From NCBI RefSeq assembly GCF_031202265.1, contig NZ_CP100604.1, positions 7,980,501-8,044,500 on the forward strand: 64,000 nucleotides of DNA, written 5' to 3'. Shown here piece after piece: positions 24,902 to 34,044 of this stretch (the stretch's first letter is position 1; each line of letters opens with the position of its first letter). Below the pieces are notes generated by a model, which was given only the letters and a program-made list of their open reading frames with translations, was not told where the DNA came from and did not search any database. This DNA comes from Bradyrhizobium sp. Ash2021. Its GTDB lineage: Bacteria; Pseudomonadota; Alphaproteobacteria; Rhizobiales; Xanthobacteraceae. The position numbers and the translations under genes are program-made.

Positions 24902-26029
24902 TCAGTAGGGAAACGGCCAAAGTCTGAGCTTCTCCTTGCCAATCGAAATGAGTCGGGCAAACCCATGTGGCTCTTTGATCAGAAGATAGCAGATCAGCGA
25001 TCCGAAGATGATGAACTCCAGGTGCGTGATCGTTTCTGTCGACAGCGGCACACCGAGTTCGGTTGGAATCAGGTTCAGCATGATCGGCAGAATGAGGATA
25101 AAGGCCGCACCGACGAACGACCCCATGATCGATCCCAACCCGCCGATGATCACCATGAACAGGAGTTGCAGCGAACGGTCGATCGAGAACGCTAGCGGCT
25201 CCCACGAGCCCAGATAGACGAACGCCCAGAGTGCGCCCGCCACGCCGACGATAAATGAGGAGACCGCGAAAGCCGTGAGCTTTGCGTAGAGTGGCCGGAT
25301 CCCGATCAGCTCGGCGGCAATGTCCATGTCGCGGATTGCCATCCATTGTCTGCCGAGATTGCCGCGGACAAGGTTCTTCGCCAGAACCGCGAACACCGTT
25401 ACGAAGGTCAGGCACAGCAGATAGCGCTCGATCGGCGTGCCTATGACCAGACCGAAGAAGTTCAGTGCCGGTGCATTGACCGACCCCGAGGGCGCGTAAT
25501 TGGTAAACCACGGCACCCGCAGGAACACCCAGTCGAAGAAGAATTGCGCTGCGAGCGTGGCAACCGCCAGATAGAGGCCTTTGATCCGTAGACTGGGAAC
25601 ACCGAACAGGATTCCAACGACCGCCGCCATGAGCCCGCCGAGCAAAATAGATGCCAGCACAGGTAATGGTGGAATCGAAATCGCGAAGCCAAGCCAGGCG
25701 AGCGGAATATGAACGCCGGTCCCCAACTTGTAAGCTGAATAGGCGCCGACGGCCATGAAGGCGCCGCTGCCGAGCGAGATCTGCCCGCAATAGCCGACGA
25801 GAATGTTCACGCCGATCGCGGCGAGTGCGAGGATCAGGAAAGGCAACAGAATGGCCCACAGCAGATAGTCGCCGGCGAACGGCCAAACGTGGAAAGTCGC
25901 CAGCAGCGGCACCCCGATGAAGGCGATCCCGAGCAAGATACCGAGCGCAATACGGTCCTGGCGGATCGGGAAGATCGCCATATCCTCCGCGTAGGTCGTC
26001 TTGAATTGGCCAGCCTCGCGATAAAGCAC
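24902..26029 (-). CDS. livM: ABC transporter permease (LivM-like)
   Basis: A 375-residue inner-membrane permease with about nine to ten hydrophobic spans. The family segment NILVGYCGQISLGSGAFMAVGAY (residues ~75-100) identifies LivM. A GTG start is used, with AGGAG seven bases ahead. It lies 15 bases after the livH stop, in the operon. Confidence 0.9.
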   Translation of the reverse strand: MLYREAGQFKTTYAEDMAIFPIRQDRIALGILLGIAFIGVPLLATFHVWPFAGDYLLWAILLPFLILALAAIGVNILVGYCGQISLGSGAFMAVGAYSAYKLGTGVHIPLAWLGFAISIPPLPVLASILLGGLMAAVVGILFGVPSLRIKGLYLAVATLAAQFFFDWVFLRVPWFTNYAPSGSVNAPALNFFGLVIGTPIERYLLCLTFVTVFAVLAKNLVRGNLGRQWMAIRDMDIAAELIGIRPLYAKLTAFAVSSFIVGVAGALWAFVYLGSWEPLAFSIDRSLQLLFMVIIGGLGSIMGSFVGAAFILILPIMLNLIPTELGVPLSTETITHLEFIIFGSLICYLLIKEPHGFARLISIGKEKLRLWPFPY

Positions 26030-26044
26030 GACTAACTCCTCGCC

Positions 26045-26974
26045 TCAGATGCGTTCGATGATTCGCTCGCCGAACAGGCCCTGCGGCCGCACAAGCAGCA
26101 CCGCCAACGCCAGCACAAAGGCGAACCAATATTCGATACCACCACCAATATACGACCCCAGGAAAACCTCCGCGATCTTCTCACCCGCACCTACAATGAG
26201 CCCGCCGACAATGGCCCCCGGAACCGAGGTAAGACCCCCAATGATCAGAACCGGCAAGGCCTTCAGCGCGAGAAAAGTGATGGAGTACTGTACGCCCAGC
26301 TTGGTGCCCCACACGGTCGCCGCAACCAGCGCAACGAGACCGGCGACAAGCCAGACCACGAACCAGATCCAGTTGATCGGAATCCCGACCGACTGCGCGG
26401 CCAGGTGGTCGTCGGCAACCGCCCGGAGTGCGCGACCGGTCTTGGTACGCTGGAAGAAGATCGCCAGACCCGCGACCAGAATGCCGGCGATAAGACCGCC
26501 CCAGACATCCAGCTTGTTGACCAGAATTCCACCCGGAAAGAGGTTTTCAAACAAGAACCAGGCATCCGTCGGAAACAGCCGCAAAGGGTAAGCATCGGAA
26601 CCGAAGATCATCTGCGCAGCGCCTTCGAGGATGAATGTCGCGCCGATGGTGGACATGAACAGCGTGAGGCCGTCCTGGTTGACAAGAGGTCCAATCACGA
26701 ACCGCTCGATCAGCCAAGCCGTTATCGCCATGATCACGACGGCGAAGCCGATGCCGATGATGATCGCAGCCCAAAGCGGGAAACCCTTGGCCACCAGGAA
26801 GTCAAGCGAGCGGACCAGCGCCAGCCCTGCGAGCAATACCATTGCGCCCTGGGCAAAATTAAAGACACCAGATGCTTTGAAGATCAACACGAAGCCGAGC
26901 GCAACCAGCGAATACAGCACGCCGGACATCAATCCGCCGATCAGCACTTCGAGAAATTGACCCAACGCGATCAC
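26045..26974 (-). CDS. livH: ABC transporter permease (LivH-like)
   Basis: A 309-residue permease beginning VIALGQFLEVLIGGLMSGVL, the standard LivH N-terminus, followed by GVFNFAQGAMVLLAG and LRAVADDHLAAQSVGI, the cytoplasmic loop that docks the ATPases. A GTG start at 26974 is preferred, with AAGGAG ahead; the longer frame to 27040 overlaps the livG end. It lies 10 bases after the livG stop. Confidence 0.92.
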   Translation of the reverse strand: MIALGQFLEVLIGGLMSGVLYSLVALGFVLIFKASGVFNFAQGAMVLLAGLALVRSLDFLVAKGFPLWAAIIIGIGFAVVIMAITAWLIERFVIGPLVNQDGLTLFMSTIGATFILEGAAQMIFGSDAYPLRLFPTDAWFLFENLFPGGILVNKLDVWGGLIAGILVAGLAIFFQRTKTGRALRAVADDHLAAQSVGIPINWIWFVVWLVAGLVALVAATVWGTKLGVQYSITFLALKALPVLIIGGLTSVPGAIVGGLIVGAGEKIAEVFLGSYIGGGIEYWFAFVLALAVLLVRPQGLFGERIIERI

Positions 26975-26984
26975 GCAATGCTCC

Positions 26985-27770
26985 TTAGTGCGCGACGCCG
27001 AGATAGGCGTCGATGACGCCCTGATTCTTCTTGACCTCATCCGGCGTGCCGTCGGCGATCTTCACGCCATGATCGAGCACGACCACGCGATGGGCGAGAT
27101 CCATCACTACAGCCATGTCGTGCTCGATCAGCGCAATAGTCGTGCCGAAATGATTGCTCACGTCGATGATGAACCGCGACATGTCCTCCTTCTCCTCGAG
27201 GTTCATGCCTGCCATCGGCTCGTCGAGGAGCAGAAGATCAGGCTCCATTGCAAGGGCACGGCCGAGTTCAACGCGTTTCTGCAGGCCATATGGCAAACGC
27301 GCAACCGGCACCTTGCGGATCGCCTCAATCTCCAGAAAATCGATGATCTCCTCGACCCGGTTCCGATGCTCGATCTCCTCTGCCAGCGCAGGGCCGTAAC
27401 GCAGCATCTGCCACAGAAGGCCCCGGCGCATCTTCAATGTGCGGCCAGCCATAATGTTGTCGAGCGCGCTCATTCCCTTGAACAGTGCGACGTTTTGAAA
27501 GGTGCGCGCGATGCCGCCACGGGACGCCTCGAACGACTGCATCCGGGCGCGGGTCCGGCCCTTGAAAGTGATGGCGCCGCGATTGGGATGATAGAAGCCG
27601 TTGATGACGTTGAGCATCGAGGTTTTGCCAGCGCCGTTCGGCCCGATGATGGCGCGAATTTCGCCCTTCCTGATGTCAAACGAAACGTCCCTCAGGGCTT
27701 TCACCCCGCCAAAAGCCAGCGATACCCCTTCGACCTGAAGCAAGAATTCGCTCGTGTCCGGCATCCTCAT
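26985..27770 (-). CDS. livG: ABC transporter ATPase (LivG-like)
   Basis: The second importer ATPase, 261 residues. Seen: Walker A GPNGAGKTSMLN (~residue 43), LivG-type SRGGIARTFQNVALF, a degenerate signature (RLPYGLQKRVELGRALA in place of LSGGQ), Walker B LLLLDEPMAGMN and switch histidine in LIEHDMAVV. The start ATG overlaps the stop of the acyl-CoA ligase gene by four bases, so the two are coupled. Confidence 0.92.
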   Translation of the reverse strand: MRMPDTSEFLLQVEGVSLAFGGVKALRDVSFDIRKGEIRAIIGPNGAGKTSMLNVINGFYHPNRGAITFKGRTRARMQSFEASRGGIARTFQNVALFKGMSALDNIMAGRTLKMRRGLLWQMLRYGPALAEEIEHRNRVEEIIDFLEIEAIRKVPVARLPYGLQKRVELGRALAMEPDLLLLDEPMAGMNLEEKEDMSRFIIDVSNHFGTTIALIEHDMAVVMDLAHRVVVLDHGVKIADGTPDEVKKNQGVIDAYLGVAH

Positions 27771-29749
27771 GCGGCCTTCCCCAGAGGTTCTCTCGCACCG
27801 GTTGTTTGCAAGTCGCGGATCTTGATCCGTGCAGCAATCACGCCCTTGCGGCCATCCTCAAAAGTGACCTCGGTGGAGATGTCGGCTTCATGCGAACCGT
27901 CATAGAGCGCCGTGACCAGCGGCGCATAACGCTCGGCAATGAACCCGCGACGAAGTTTCTGCGTGCGGGTCAATTCGCCATCGTCCGCGTCGAGTTCCTT
28001 GTGCAGAATGAAAAAGCGGCGGATCTGCGCGCCCGCCAGCACCTTTCCCTCCGCGAGGGCGCGGTTCACCTCGACAACATCTTTCGCCACCATGTCGTAG
28101 ACCAGCGGATGCCCCGCCAGCTCCTGATAGGAACCGAAGGCGATGTTGTTACGTTCGGCCCAGTTCGCCACAGCGACCGGGTCGATGTTGATAATGGCGC
28201 AAACAAACTCCCTGGAATCGCCGAAAGCGACCGCTTCCTTGATGTTGGGAAAGAACTTCAATTTGTTCTCAAGATACTTCGGCGCAAACATCGTGCCGTC
28301 AGCCAGCCGACCGACATCCTTCGCACGATCGATGATCTTCAGATGCCCCGTCTTCTCGTCGAAGAAACCGGCATCGCCAGTCTTGACGTAACCGTCGGAC
28401 GTCATGGCCTCCGCGGTCTTCGCCTGATCCTTGAAATATCCGACAAACATGCCGGGTGAGCGGAACTGCACTTCGCCTGATTCCGCAATGCGGATGTCGA
28501 CGTTCGGCGCAGCCGGACCAACCGTATCGGAGTAGATCTCTCCATCAGGCTGACAAGTGACATAGAGGAACGCTTCGGTCTGACCGTAGAGTTGCTTCAG
28601 GTTCAGTCCGATCGAGCGGTAAAACGCGAAAAGATCCGGACCGATGGCCTCACCTGCAGTATAGGCAACGCGCACGCAAGACAGGCCGAGAACGTTTTTA
28701 AGGGGCTCGTAGACCATCAAGCGCCCGAGCGCATAGAGCAACCGGCCTGACAGCGGCGTCGGCTTTCCGGTCAAAATCGACTCGCCATGCCGCCGTGCAA
28801 TGCCAAGGAAGTAGTTGAACATTCGCCGCTTGATTGCCGCAGCGTCCTCCATGCGGATCATCACCCGCGTCAGCATGGCCTCGAAAACGCGCGGCGGAGC
28901 GAAATAGAAAGTTGGTCCGATCTCGCGCAAATCCTGCTCGATCGTCTCACCGCTCTCGGGACACGCCATGCAGAATCCAGCGACAAGGCCCTGTGCATAA
29001 TTGAGGTAATGATCGCCCACCCAGGCGAGCGGCAGGTAGGCGAGCGCCACGTCGTGGTCGGTCAATCGGTCGAATCTGACAGTATCCGTCGCTGCATCGA
29101 TGCAGCCCCGCGCCGACAGCATGACGCCCTTCGACGCGCCGGTTGTTCCCGAGGTGTAGAGGATGACCGAGATGTCAGAACCTTCACCGTGCCGGATGAG
29201 TTCATCGATCTGCCCGCCAAGCGCAGCGTTGGCCGCAAGCGCGGCGCGGCCGTCTTCGATCACATCGTGGATTGCGGTCAATCGGCTGTGATCGTAGTCA
29301 CGGAGTCCGCGCGGCTCGTCATAAACGATCGTGTGGAGATGCGGCACCCGGTGCGATACGGACAAGACCTTATCGACCTGTTCCTGATCTTGCGCGGCGA
29401 CAAACTTTACATCGGCGTGAGCGAGGACATAGGCAAGCTCGTCAGCCACCGCATCCGAATAGACCGGAACCGGAATCGCGCGCAGCGTCTGCGCTGCCAT
29501 CACGGTCCAGTAGAGCTTCGGCCGGTTGGAACCGACGATGGCGATGGTGTCTCCTGGCTGCAATCCAAGTCGCTGCATGCCCGCGGCATAAGCACGCACG
29601 ATCTCGGCGACCTGGGTCCAGGTCCACGTCTGCCAGATGCCAAGATCCTTATGCCGAAACGCCGGACGGCTGCCAAACTGCGCGGCATTTCGCAGAAGCA
29701 ATTTGGGGAACGTGTCAAACGATCCGCCAACGACCATGTCGGTCTCCAT
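27767..29749 (-). CDS. AMP-forming acyl-CoA ligase (long-chain/aryl type)
   Basis: A 660-residue acyl-CoA synthetase, first gene of the operon. It adenylates a carboxylic acid and joins it to CoA. Seen: P-loop VILYTSGTTGASKGVML (~residue 195), then the AMP-binding YGQTEAFLYVT (~385) and the hinge segment GYVKTGDAGFFDEKTGHLKIIDRAKD (~455), with a C-terminal lysine region TRTQKLRRGFIAERY. The best ribosome site (GGAG) precedes the second methionine at 29737, so that may be the real start. Operons of such a ligase with a Liv-type transporter are widespread and point to uptake and activation of an aromatic or fatty acid; the substrate is not known here. Confidence 0.9.
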   Translation of the reverse strand: METDMVVGGSFDTFPKLLLRNAAQFGSRPAFRHKDLGIWQTWTWTQVAEIVRAYAAGMQRLGLQPGDTIAIVGSNRPKLYWTVMAAQTLRAIPVPVYSDAVADELAYVLAHADVKFVAAQDQEQVDKVLSVSHRVPHLHTIVYDEPRGLRDYDHSRLTAIHDVIEDGRAALAANAALGGQIDELIRHGEGSDISVILYTSGTTGASKGVMLSARGCIDAATDTVRFDRLTDHDVALAYLPLAWVGDHYLNYAQGLVAGFCMACPESGETIEQDLREIGPTFYFAPPRVFEAMLTRVMIRMEDAAAIKRRMFNYFLGIARRHGESILTGKPTPLSGRLLYALGRLMVYEPLKNVLGLSCVRVAYTAGEAIGPDLFAFYRSIGLNLKQLYGQTEAFLYVTCQPDGEIYSDTVGPAAPNVDIRIAESGEVQFRSPGMFVGYFKDQAKTAEAMTSDGYVKTGDAGFFDEKTGHLKIIDRAKDVGRLADGTMFAPKYLENKLKFFPNIKEAVAFGDSREFVCAIINIDPVAVANWAERNNIAFGSYQELAGHPLVYDMVAKDVVEVNRALAEGKVLAGAQIRRFFILHKELDADDGELTRTQKLRRGFIAERYAPLVTALYDGSHEADISTEVTFEDGRKGVIAARIKIRDLQTTGAREPLGKAA

Positions 29750-29994
29750 CCAAAAACCGGCACGTTGGTTCGCGCCTGTTTATGGTGACCGCGCCCTTCA
29801 GGCTGCAGCCATGCGAATTCCGCATGCTTCGCTTCACAATACAACGGATTCCAAGTCCCGCAAGCTCCAGCTTGGCAGACCCGGACGCGGATGATTGGGT
29901 ATTAATGAGTAGGCGTATTCGTTGCGAATTGGCCATTGGGGATGGATGAGGCGCATTGTCGCAACGACATCACTCGATAATCGGCATGGGTCAA

Positions 29995-30272
29995 TCGCGA
30001 CCTGGGCGAGCCAGTAGCAAGTTCGGTCATGTTCGCTATACCGCCGAAAGCGGAAGTAAACTCAGAGCATTTTTGTGCGCCTTCCCTCCTCTCGCATGAT
30101 TTTCTTCGCTCGAAGGTAGCGGTCGTGCAGTTTTTACATACAGGAAGGCGCTGCTGGCCCATCGGACTCCAGGCCGTGAACCCACAAATCTACCGGGCGG
30201 AGGGCCCGCGAGAGTCCGCTATGCCCCGATAGCCGCCAAATTCCACAGCGCCACGAAATGACGCGATGTGCC
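29995..30272 (+). repeat. Dispersed repeat, copy B (most complete)
   Basis: It contains the ~72-base 5' part shared with copy C (TCGCGACCTGGGCGAGCCAG to AAGTAAACTCAGAG), the ~157-base core shared by all three, and the ~50-base 3' part shared with copy A. It lies beyond the ligase end of the Liv operon, so copies A and B flank that operon in the same orientation. No coding frame here looks real. Confidence 0.9.
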
Positions 30273-30403
30273 GCAGATACTGAGCACGCTGCTTCACCCC
30301 CCAATCACGATCGACCGCGCCGCAGCGCTATCTGGCAATTGCCGCCTTGTGGGAACGGTTGAAATCGACACAATATGCTCGCTTCGGGATCGAGGAGGAT
30401 GCC

Positions 30404-30592
30404 ATGCCCGAAGCACCAAGCGACATTGATTATACGGTCGATATAGGCAGACACGAGACGATGTTCCGTGCGAACACAGCCAAAGGAGAGGAATTCCTCG
30501 GCGGCGTTGACCTTACAATGTCCAGTGAGGAAGCGCATACATTCATACAGGATGCCCGAGCAGCAGGGCTGACGGTCAAATCGTTTTTCTAA
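30404..30592 (+). CDS. Small hypothetical protein
   Basis: A 62-residue acidic cytosolic protein without signal or membrane segment, reading smoothly through IDYTVDIGRHETMFRANTA, FLGGVDLTMSSEEA and DARAAGLTVKSFF. ATG at 30404 is chosen over 30347, because GAGGAGGAT precedes it by a few bases. It is isolated in an A/T-richer stretch. I do not recognise a family; the ribosome site and protein-like composition are the only support. Confidence 0.5.
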   Translation: MPEAPSDIDYTVDIGRHETMFRANTAKGEEFLGGVDLTMSSEEAHTFIQDARAAGLTVKSFF

Positions 30593-31118
30593 CAGTTTCG
30601 CAAACAGATTCTGCACCTCGCTACTAGCCGAAGGCCAAACCATCGGATGCAAGTGGCGACGGCTTCAACACCATTCCCGTTCAGCTTCGGGCTGCTTGGC
30701 AAGCGGGTCACTCGATCCGCAACGACCCCCCCCCCGCGACGCAATTGCACTTGTAGCAACGGAACACGCTAACGGCAGGAAATGTCGGGGCTCTCATGAT
30801 GAGCACTGAACGCGCCTGGCCGGTGAGGGTCAGTCGCGTCGTTCCGACGATGTGCCCGGCACATCCGCTTTAGCGCCGCGAACGGGCACCATCTCCGCGA
30901 CCGATGGGGTCCGAACAGTACCGGAATCGGCCATCCGGCTGGTTTCCCGAAGCGGTCGGCAAACGACCAAGAGCAAAACGCTTGACCACTATCAAGCCGG
31001 CACGAACTCACATCGCCACCGACTACTTGTAGGCGATCGCTGCGCTCGACGGGCCCGTCAGCGAGAGAATATTGAAGCCACGGAATTCGGCCTGCGCAAT
31101 GCACAACACGTTGCACGA
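30593..31118. other. Region without a supported gene
   Basis: Only overlapping short frames are seen, none with a convincing start or family. There is a C9 run at 30727-30735. One plus-strand frame (ending ACAMHNTLHDH near 31120) looks slightly protein-like but contains a stop; it may be a decayed remnant. Confidence 0.4.
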
Positions 31119-31325
31119 TCACTGATCATCGTTGGGGACCCATTCCTCCGCGGTCGAGTCCCAATGATGGGTGTCGTCGAAGTGTTTCCAGAGTGGCCGC
31201 CTTGGTTTGCTTTCACTCTTCCGTCGCAATGTGTTCAGTACGCTGAGTTGGGCGACGAGAGCTACTGCCATCGTCGTCCATTCGCGAGCGTTGTACCGGG
31301 AGTTCCATTTGATTGTCGCGAGCAT
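31119..31325 (-). CDS. Doubtful small ORF
   Basis: A 68-residue frame with an acidic end (KHFDDTHHWDSTAEEW) and a GAAGGAAG site nine bases ahead of its ATG. No family is recognised and it may be chance. Bases 31326-31558 after it hold nothing supported. Confidence 0.3.
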   Translation of the reverse strand: MLATIKWNSRYNAREWTTMAVALVAQLSVLNTLRRKSESKPRRPLWKHFDDTHHWDSTAEEWVPNDDQ

Positions 31326-31558
31326 CGGATGCTTCCTTCAAAGAGCAAGAAGCCTTTCGCTATCCTAGCCCGGGCCAAGAACACAGGGATGTAAAATACT
31401 TCACAGTCAGCCACTATCTTCGACATAGAGGCGGGCGATCCAAACGGCGGCAATTTCAAGCGAACTACCGGTGGCCCAACGGGATCCGACCAGAACTCTC
31501 ACCCGTCAGGCACAGTCCTTCAAACATCCGCTGTCGCGCACCGGAGCAAGCAGCCTCT

Positions 31559-32824
31559 TTATTCGATCATTTCGTCGGTCCGGGTGAACCGCGTGGGCGG
31601 AATGTGAACGCCGAGCGCCTTGGCCGTCTTGAGGTTCTTGAGGTTGACGACCAGCTCAAACCTGGTTGGCTGCTCGACGGGCTTCGCGTGCGGCGGCTGC
31701 CTGGTCTTGATCAGGTTCAGCAGCATCGCCGCCACGATCATCACCAGGACGCCACCAACACTGAGCGCGATCTGCATCGTCAGCCCGTCCGAGATGTCGA
31801 GCAGCGCCAGGTGGCTGGCGAGCGAAAGGAGAACGCCGATGCAGTAGATTGGCAGCGAGTTCCGGCCACAGAGAATGGCGCCGCGCATCACCGCCGTCGT
31901 CAGGCCTCGCCAATTGCGAGGCACGAACCATACCACCAAAACCGCAAGGGCCAAAAAATGCAGCAGTCGCAATGGATCGAGATTCGATTTGTCCATCGGG
32001 TAGAGCAGTTCCAGCAGCGCCTGCGGGACCAGCGCTTCCAGCGGTTTGATGCTCCGGCTCAATGCGATGATGAGGCTGAACGCCAGATAGAGAACGGCAG
32101 CCACAAGCGCGCTGTGTGAGGTCACCCACGGCCGGATTCTCTTGCCTTCGATGATCCACCACGCGCCAAGCACAAATGGCAGCTGCCAGGCCAGCGGATT
32201 GAAGAACCAGTGGTTGCTCGGCCATGCCGGGATGGTCCAGCCGAAGACCTGCACCAGTGCGTAAAGCAACAACGACGCGCCGAGCGTTGCGTTCGGCACT
32301 CGCAGCAGCAGCCACAGCAGCGGCGCGAACAAAAGGTGATAAAGCACGAAGAGCGGCAAGACGTCGGTGTTGACGGGGCGGTATTGCAGGATCGCCGCGT
32401 GCGCGAACGTCACGCCCGGCTGTTCCAACAGAATGCGCGTATTGCTCTCGTCGGCAAGATGGCCGCTGCCTGCGAGGTGAACCATGATGGCGCAGGCCAG
32501 CGTGAGCAGCAGAAATGCGACATAAATATCCCAGCTTCGCCGCAGCGTCCGGCCGATCACGCCGGTCCAGCCCCCGCACCACCGTGCCTTGCCGTAGGCC
32601 AGTGCGCAGGTCACACCCGAGACGAACATGAACACTTCCGCGGCATCGCTGAAGCCGTAGTTGCGCAGCGTCAGCCAGCTGCCGATGTTGTAGGGGACGT
32701 GGTCAAGAAAGATGCACCAGAGCGCGATGCCGCGGCAGGCATCAATGCGCAGATCGCGGCCGTGGCCTTCCAGCTCCGGCAGCGCGCCTACCAATGGCTT
32801 CGGGTTGGCAGTTCGATCATGCAT
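31559..32824 (-). CDS. opgC: OpgC-family membrane acyltransferase with a foreign C-terminal tail
   Basis: A 421-residue membrane protein of the OpgC/MdoC family, which succinylates osmoregulated periplasmic glucans. Seen: RIDACRGIALWCIFLDHVP (~residues 27-45), the segment FSDAAEVFMFVSGVTCALAYG (~58-78) and about ten transmembrane helices up to ~375. The last ~42 residues (31559-31685) are not membrane-like and read PVEQPTRFELVVN, then LKTAKALGV and ending TDEMIE. That matches the C-terminus of periplasmic ABC_sub_bind (PF04392) proteins common in Bradyrhizobium, so a gene end was replaced by a fragment of another gene. The ATG at 32824 is chosen; the frame upstream to 32950 is unlike the family. 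Confidence 0.83.
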   Translation of the reverse strand: MHDRTANPKPLVGALPELEGHGRDLRIDACRGIALWCIFLDHVPYNIGSWLTLRNYGFSDAAEVFMFVSGVTCALAYGKARWCGGWTGVIGRTLRRSWDIYVAFLLLTLACAIMVHLAGSGHLADESNTRILLEQPGVTFAHAAILQYRPVNTDVLPLFVLYHLLFAPLLWLLLRVPNATLGASLLLYALVQVFGWTIPAWPSNHWFFNPLAWQLPFVLGAWWIIEGKRIRPWVTSHSALVAAVLYLAFSLIIALSRSIKPLEALVPQALLELLYPMDKSNLDPLRLLHFLALAVLVVWFVPRNWRGLTTAVMRGAILCGRNSLPIYCIGVLLSLASHLALLDISDGLTMQIALSVGGVLVMIVAAMLLNLIKTRQPPHAKPVEQPTRFELVVNLKNLKTAKALGVHIPPTRFTRTDEMIE

Positions 32825-33351
32825 CTGGTTGCCCCGTCCGGCGTGCGAGCGCGCTTCAAGAGGGACCGAATTTGACAAAAAATTCGCCGCCGCACTGCCG
32901 GGTCGTGACAACGGCGCCGTCCAGAGCTGCCTCACGCCGAACCCGGCCACGAAAGCTATTGCGATAACGATCTATGGCGGCGCTTGGTAGAACCTCCTGG
33001 CGCGTGAGTTTCCGTTGACGATCATCGTTCAACGGCACAGCGCGTAAATCAGCCGGAGGTCCACAGAGAGAGGTTCCTAGGTCCTATGATCAAGGTACCG
33101 TACCGATCTCGTTATCAATCGCCATTGCGCAGAGGCAAAGTCTCGTGGTCGGTACTCGCCTTTTTCGGTGTGCTGCTGTGAGGTAATTACAATTACAGCA
33201 ACACAACGGCATTCGGCTCCTACCTTGAGTACCTGACGGCGAACCGCCGGTTGGGCCAGGGATGGAGGATGGACGGTTTCGGGAGCCAGTCTTTCGCCGG
33301 CTTCTTCCTCGCCAAAGACCCGAAGGTGGGTGTATGATTTTTTAATTGGAT
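32825..33351. other. Intergenic region between opgC and the response-regulator gene
   Basis: About 530 bases between divergent genes. No convincing gene is seen; minus-strand frames at 33077-33361 lack a family or good start. It should hold promoters for both neighbours. A/T content is higher than in the flanking backbone. Confidence 0.45.
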
Positions 33352-33374
33352 CTCCGTGCAATGGGATGACGGAG
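33352..33374 (+). promoter_or_regulatory. Hairpin that pairs the ribosome site of the response-regulator gene
   Basis: CTCCGT (33352-33357) is perfectly complementary to ACGGAG (33369-33374), and GGAG of the second arm is the probable Shine-Dalgarno, seven bases before the ATG at 33382. In mRNA the stem would hide the ribosome site. The pairing is seen; a regulatory role is inference. Confidence 0.4.
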
Positions 33375-33381
33375 AGCTTTT

Positions 33382-34044
33382 ATGAAAGTTCTTATTGTCG
33401 ACGATCATGCATTGATCCGCGAGGCGTTACACGCGGTCCTGAAACAACTGAAGCGAGAAGCCGTCATATTCGAAGCCTCGAACAGCTGTCAGGCAATGCA
33501 CATGGTCGAGCAACATCCCGACATCAGCCTGATTTTGCTTGATATCAATTTGCCCGATCGAGATGGCTTCTCTGTCCTCCGCGAACTGCGTGACCGCGAT
33601 GCGACCATTGCTATCATCATTCTCTCGTCCTCGGATGATCAAGACACAGTCAAGCGCGCTTTCAAACTTGGCGCTCTGGGTTTCATCCCGAAAACCACCG
33701 AACGTGAGGTCATGCTCAACGCCATTAAGCTGGTGTTCTCCGGCGGTATTTACATTCCCTCGGAGATTCTTGAGGAAACAACGTCTCCGCGGCTTACAAA
33801 TAAGCTAGCGACGCGGGACTCTCCCAGGGGTCTCGGGTTGACCGATCGGCAGATTGAAGTGCTTGCGCTCCTGATGAAGGGAAAAAGCAACAAGATCATT
33901 GCCAAGACCCTCAATATGGCAGTGCCGACAGTGAAGAACCACATCACGGTCGTTCTCAAGGCGCTCAACGTAACGAGCCGCACCGAGGCAGTAGTAAAGG
34001 TAGGAAAACTGGGCTGGGAATTGTCGCCGAAATCCGGGTCATAA
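33382..34044 (+). CDS. LuxR/NarL-family response regulator
   Basis: A 220-residue two-domain regulator. The receiver (residues ~1-120) has the acidic pair in VDDH, the phosphoacceptor aspartate D54 in LLDINLPD, the conserved serine in ILSSSDD and the lysine in GFIPKTT. The LuxR-type helix-turn-helix (~150-210) reads LTDRQIEVLALLMKGKSNK and TVKNHITVVLKALNV. It converges on a hybrid histidine kinase gene and the two stop codons overlap, so the pair probably forms one pathway. Target genes are unknown. Confidence 0.93.
   Translation: MKVLIVDDHALIREALHAVLKQLKREAVIFEASNSCQAMHMVEQHPDISLILLDINLPDRDGFSVLRELRDRDATIAIIILSSSDDQDTVKRAFKLGALGFIPKTTEREVMLNAIKLVFSGGIYIPSEILEETTSPRLTNKLATRDSPRGLGLTDRQIEVLALLMKGKSNKIIAKTLNMAVPTVKNHITVVLKALNVTSRTEAVVKVGKLGWELSPKSGS

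Noticed and set aside
23448..26129. An 893-codon frame that would fuse the substrate-binding protein to an upstream extension
   Set aside because: The binding protein has its own signal peptide and strong ribosome site at 24767, and the upstream part overlaps livM in another frame.
30727..30735. C9 homopolymer as a phase-variation tract
   Set aside because: It is not inside or directly ahead of any supported gene.
30852..31394. 180-codon plus-strand frame
   Set aside because: No ribosome site, no domain, and non-protein-like composition; overlapping frames on the other strand are equally open.
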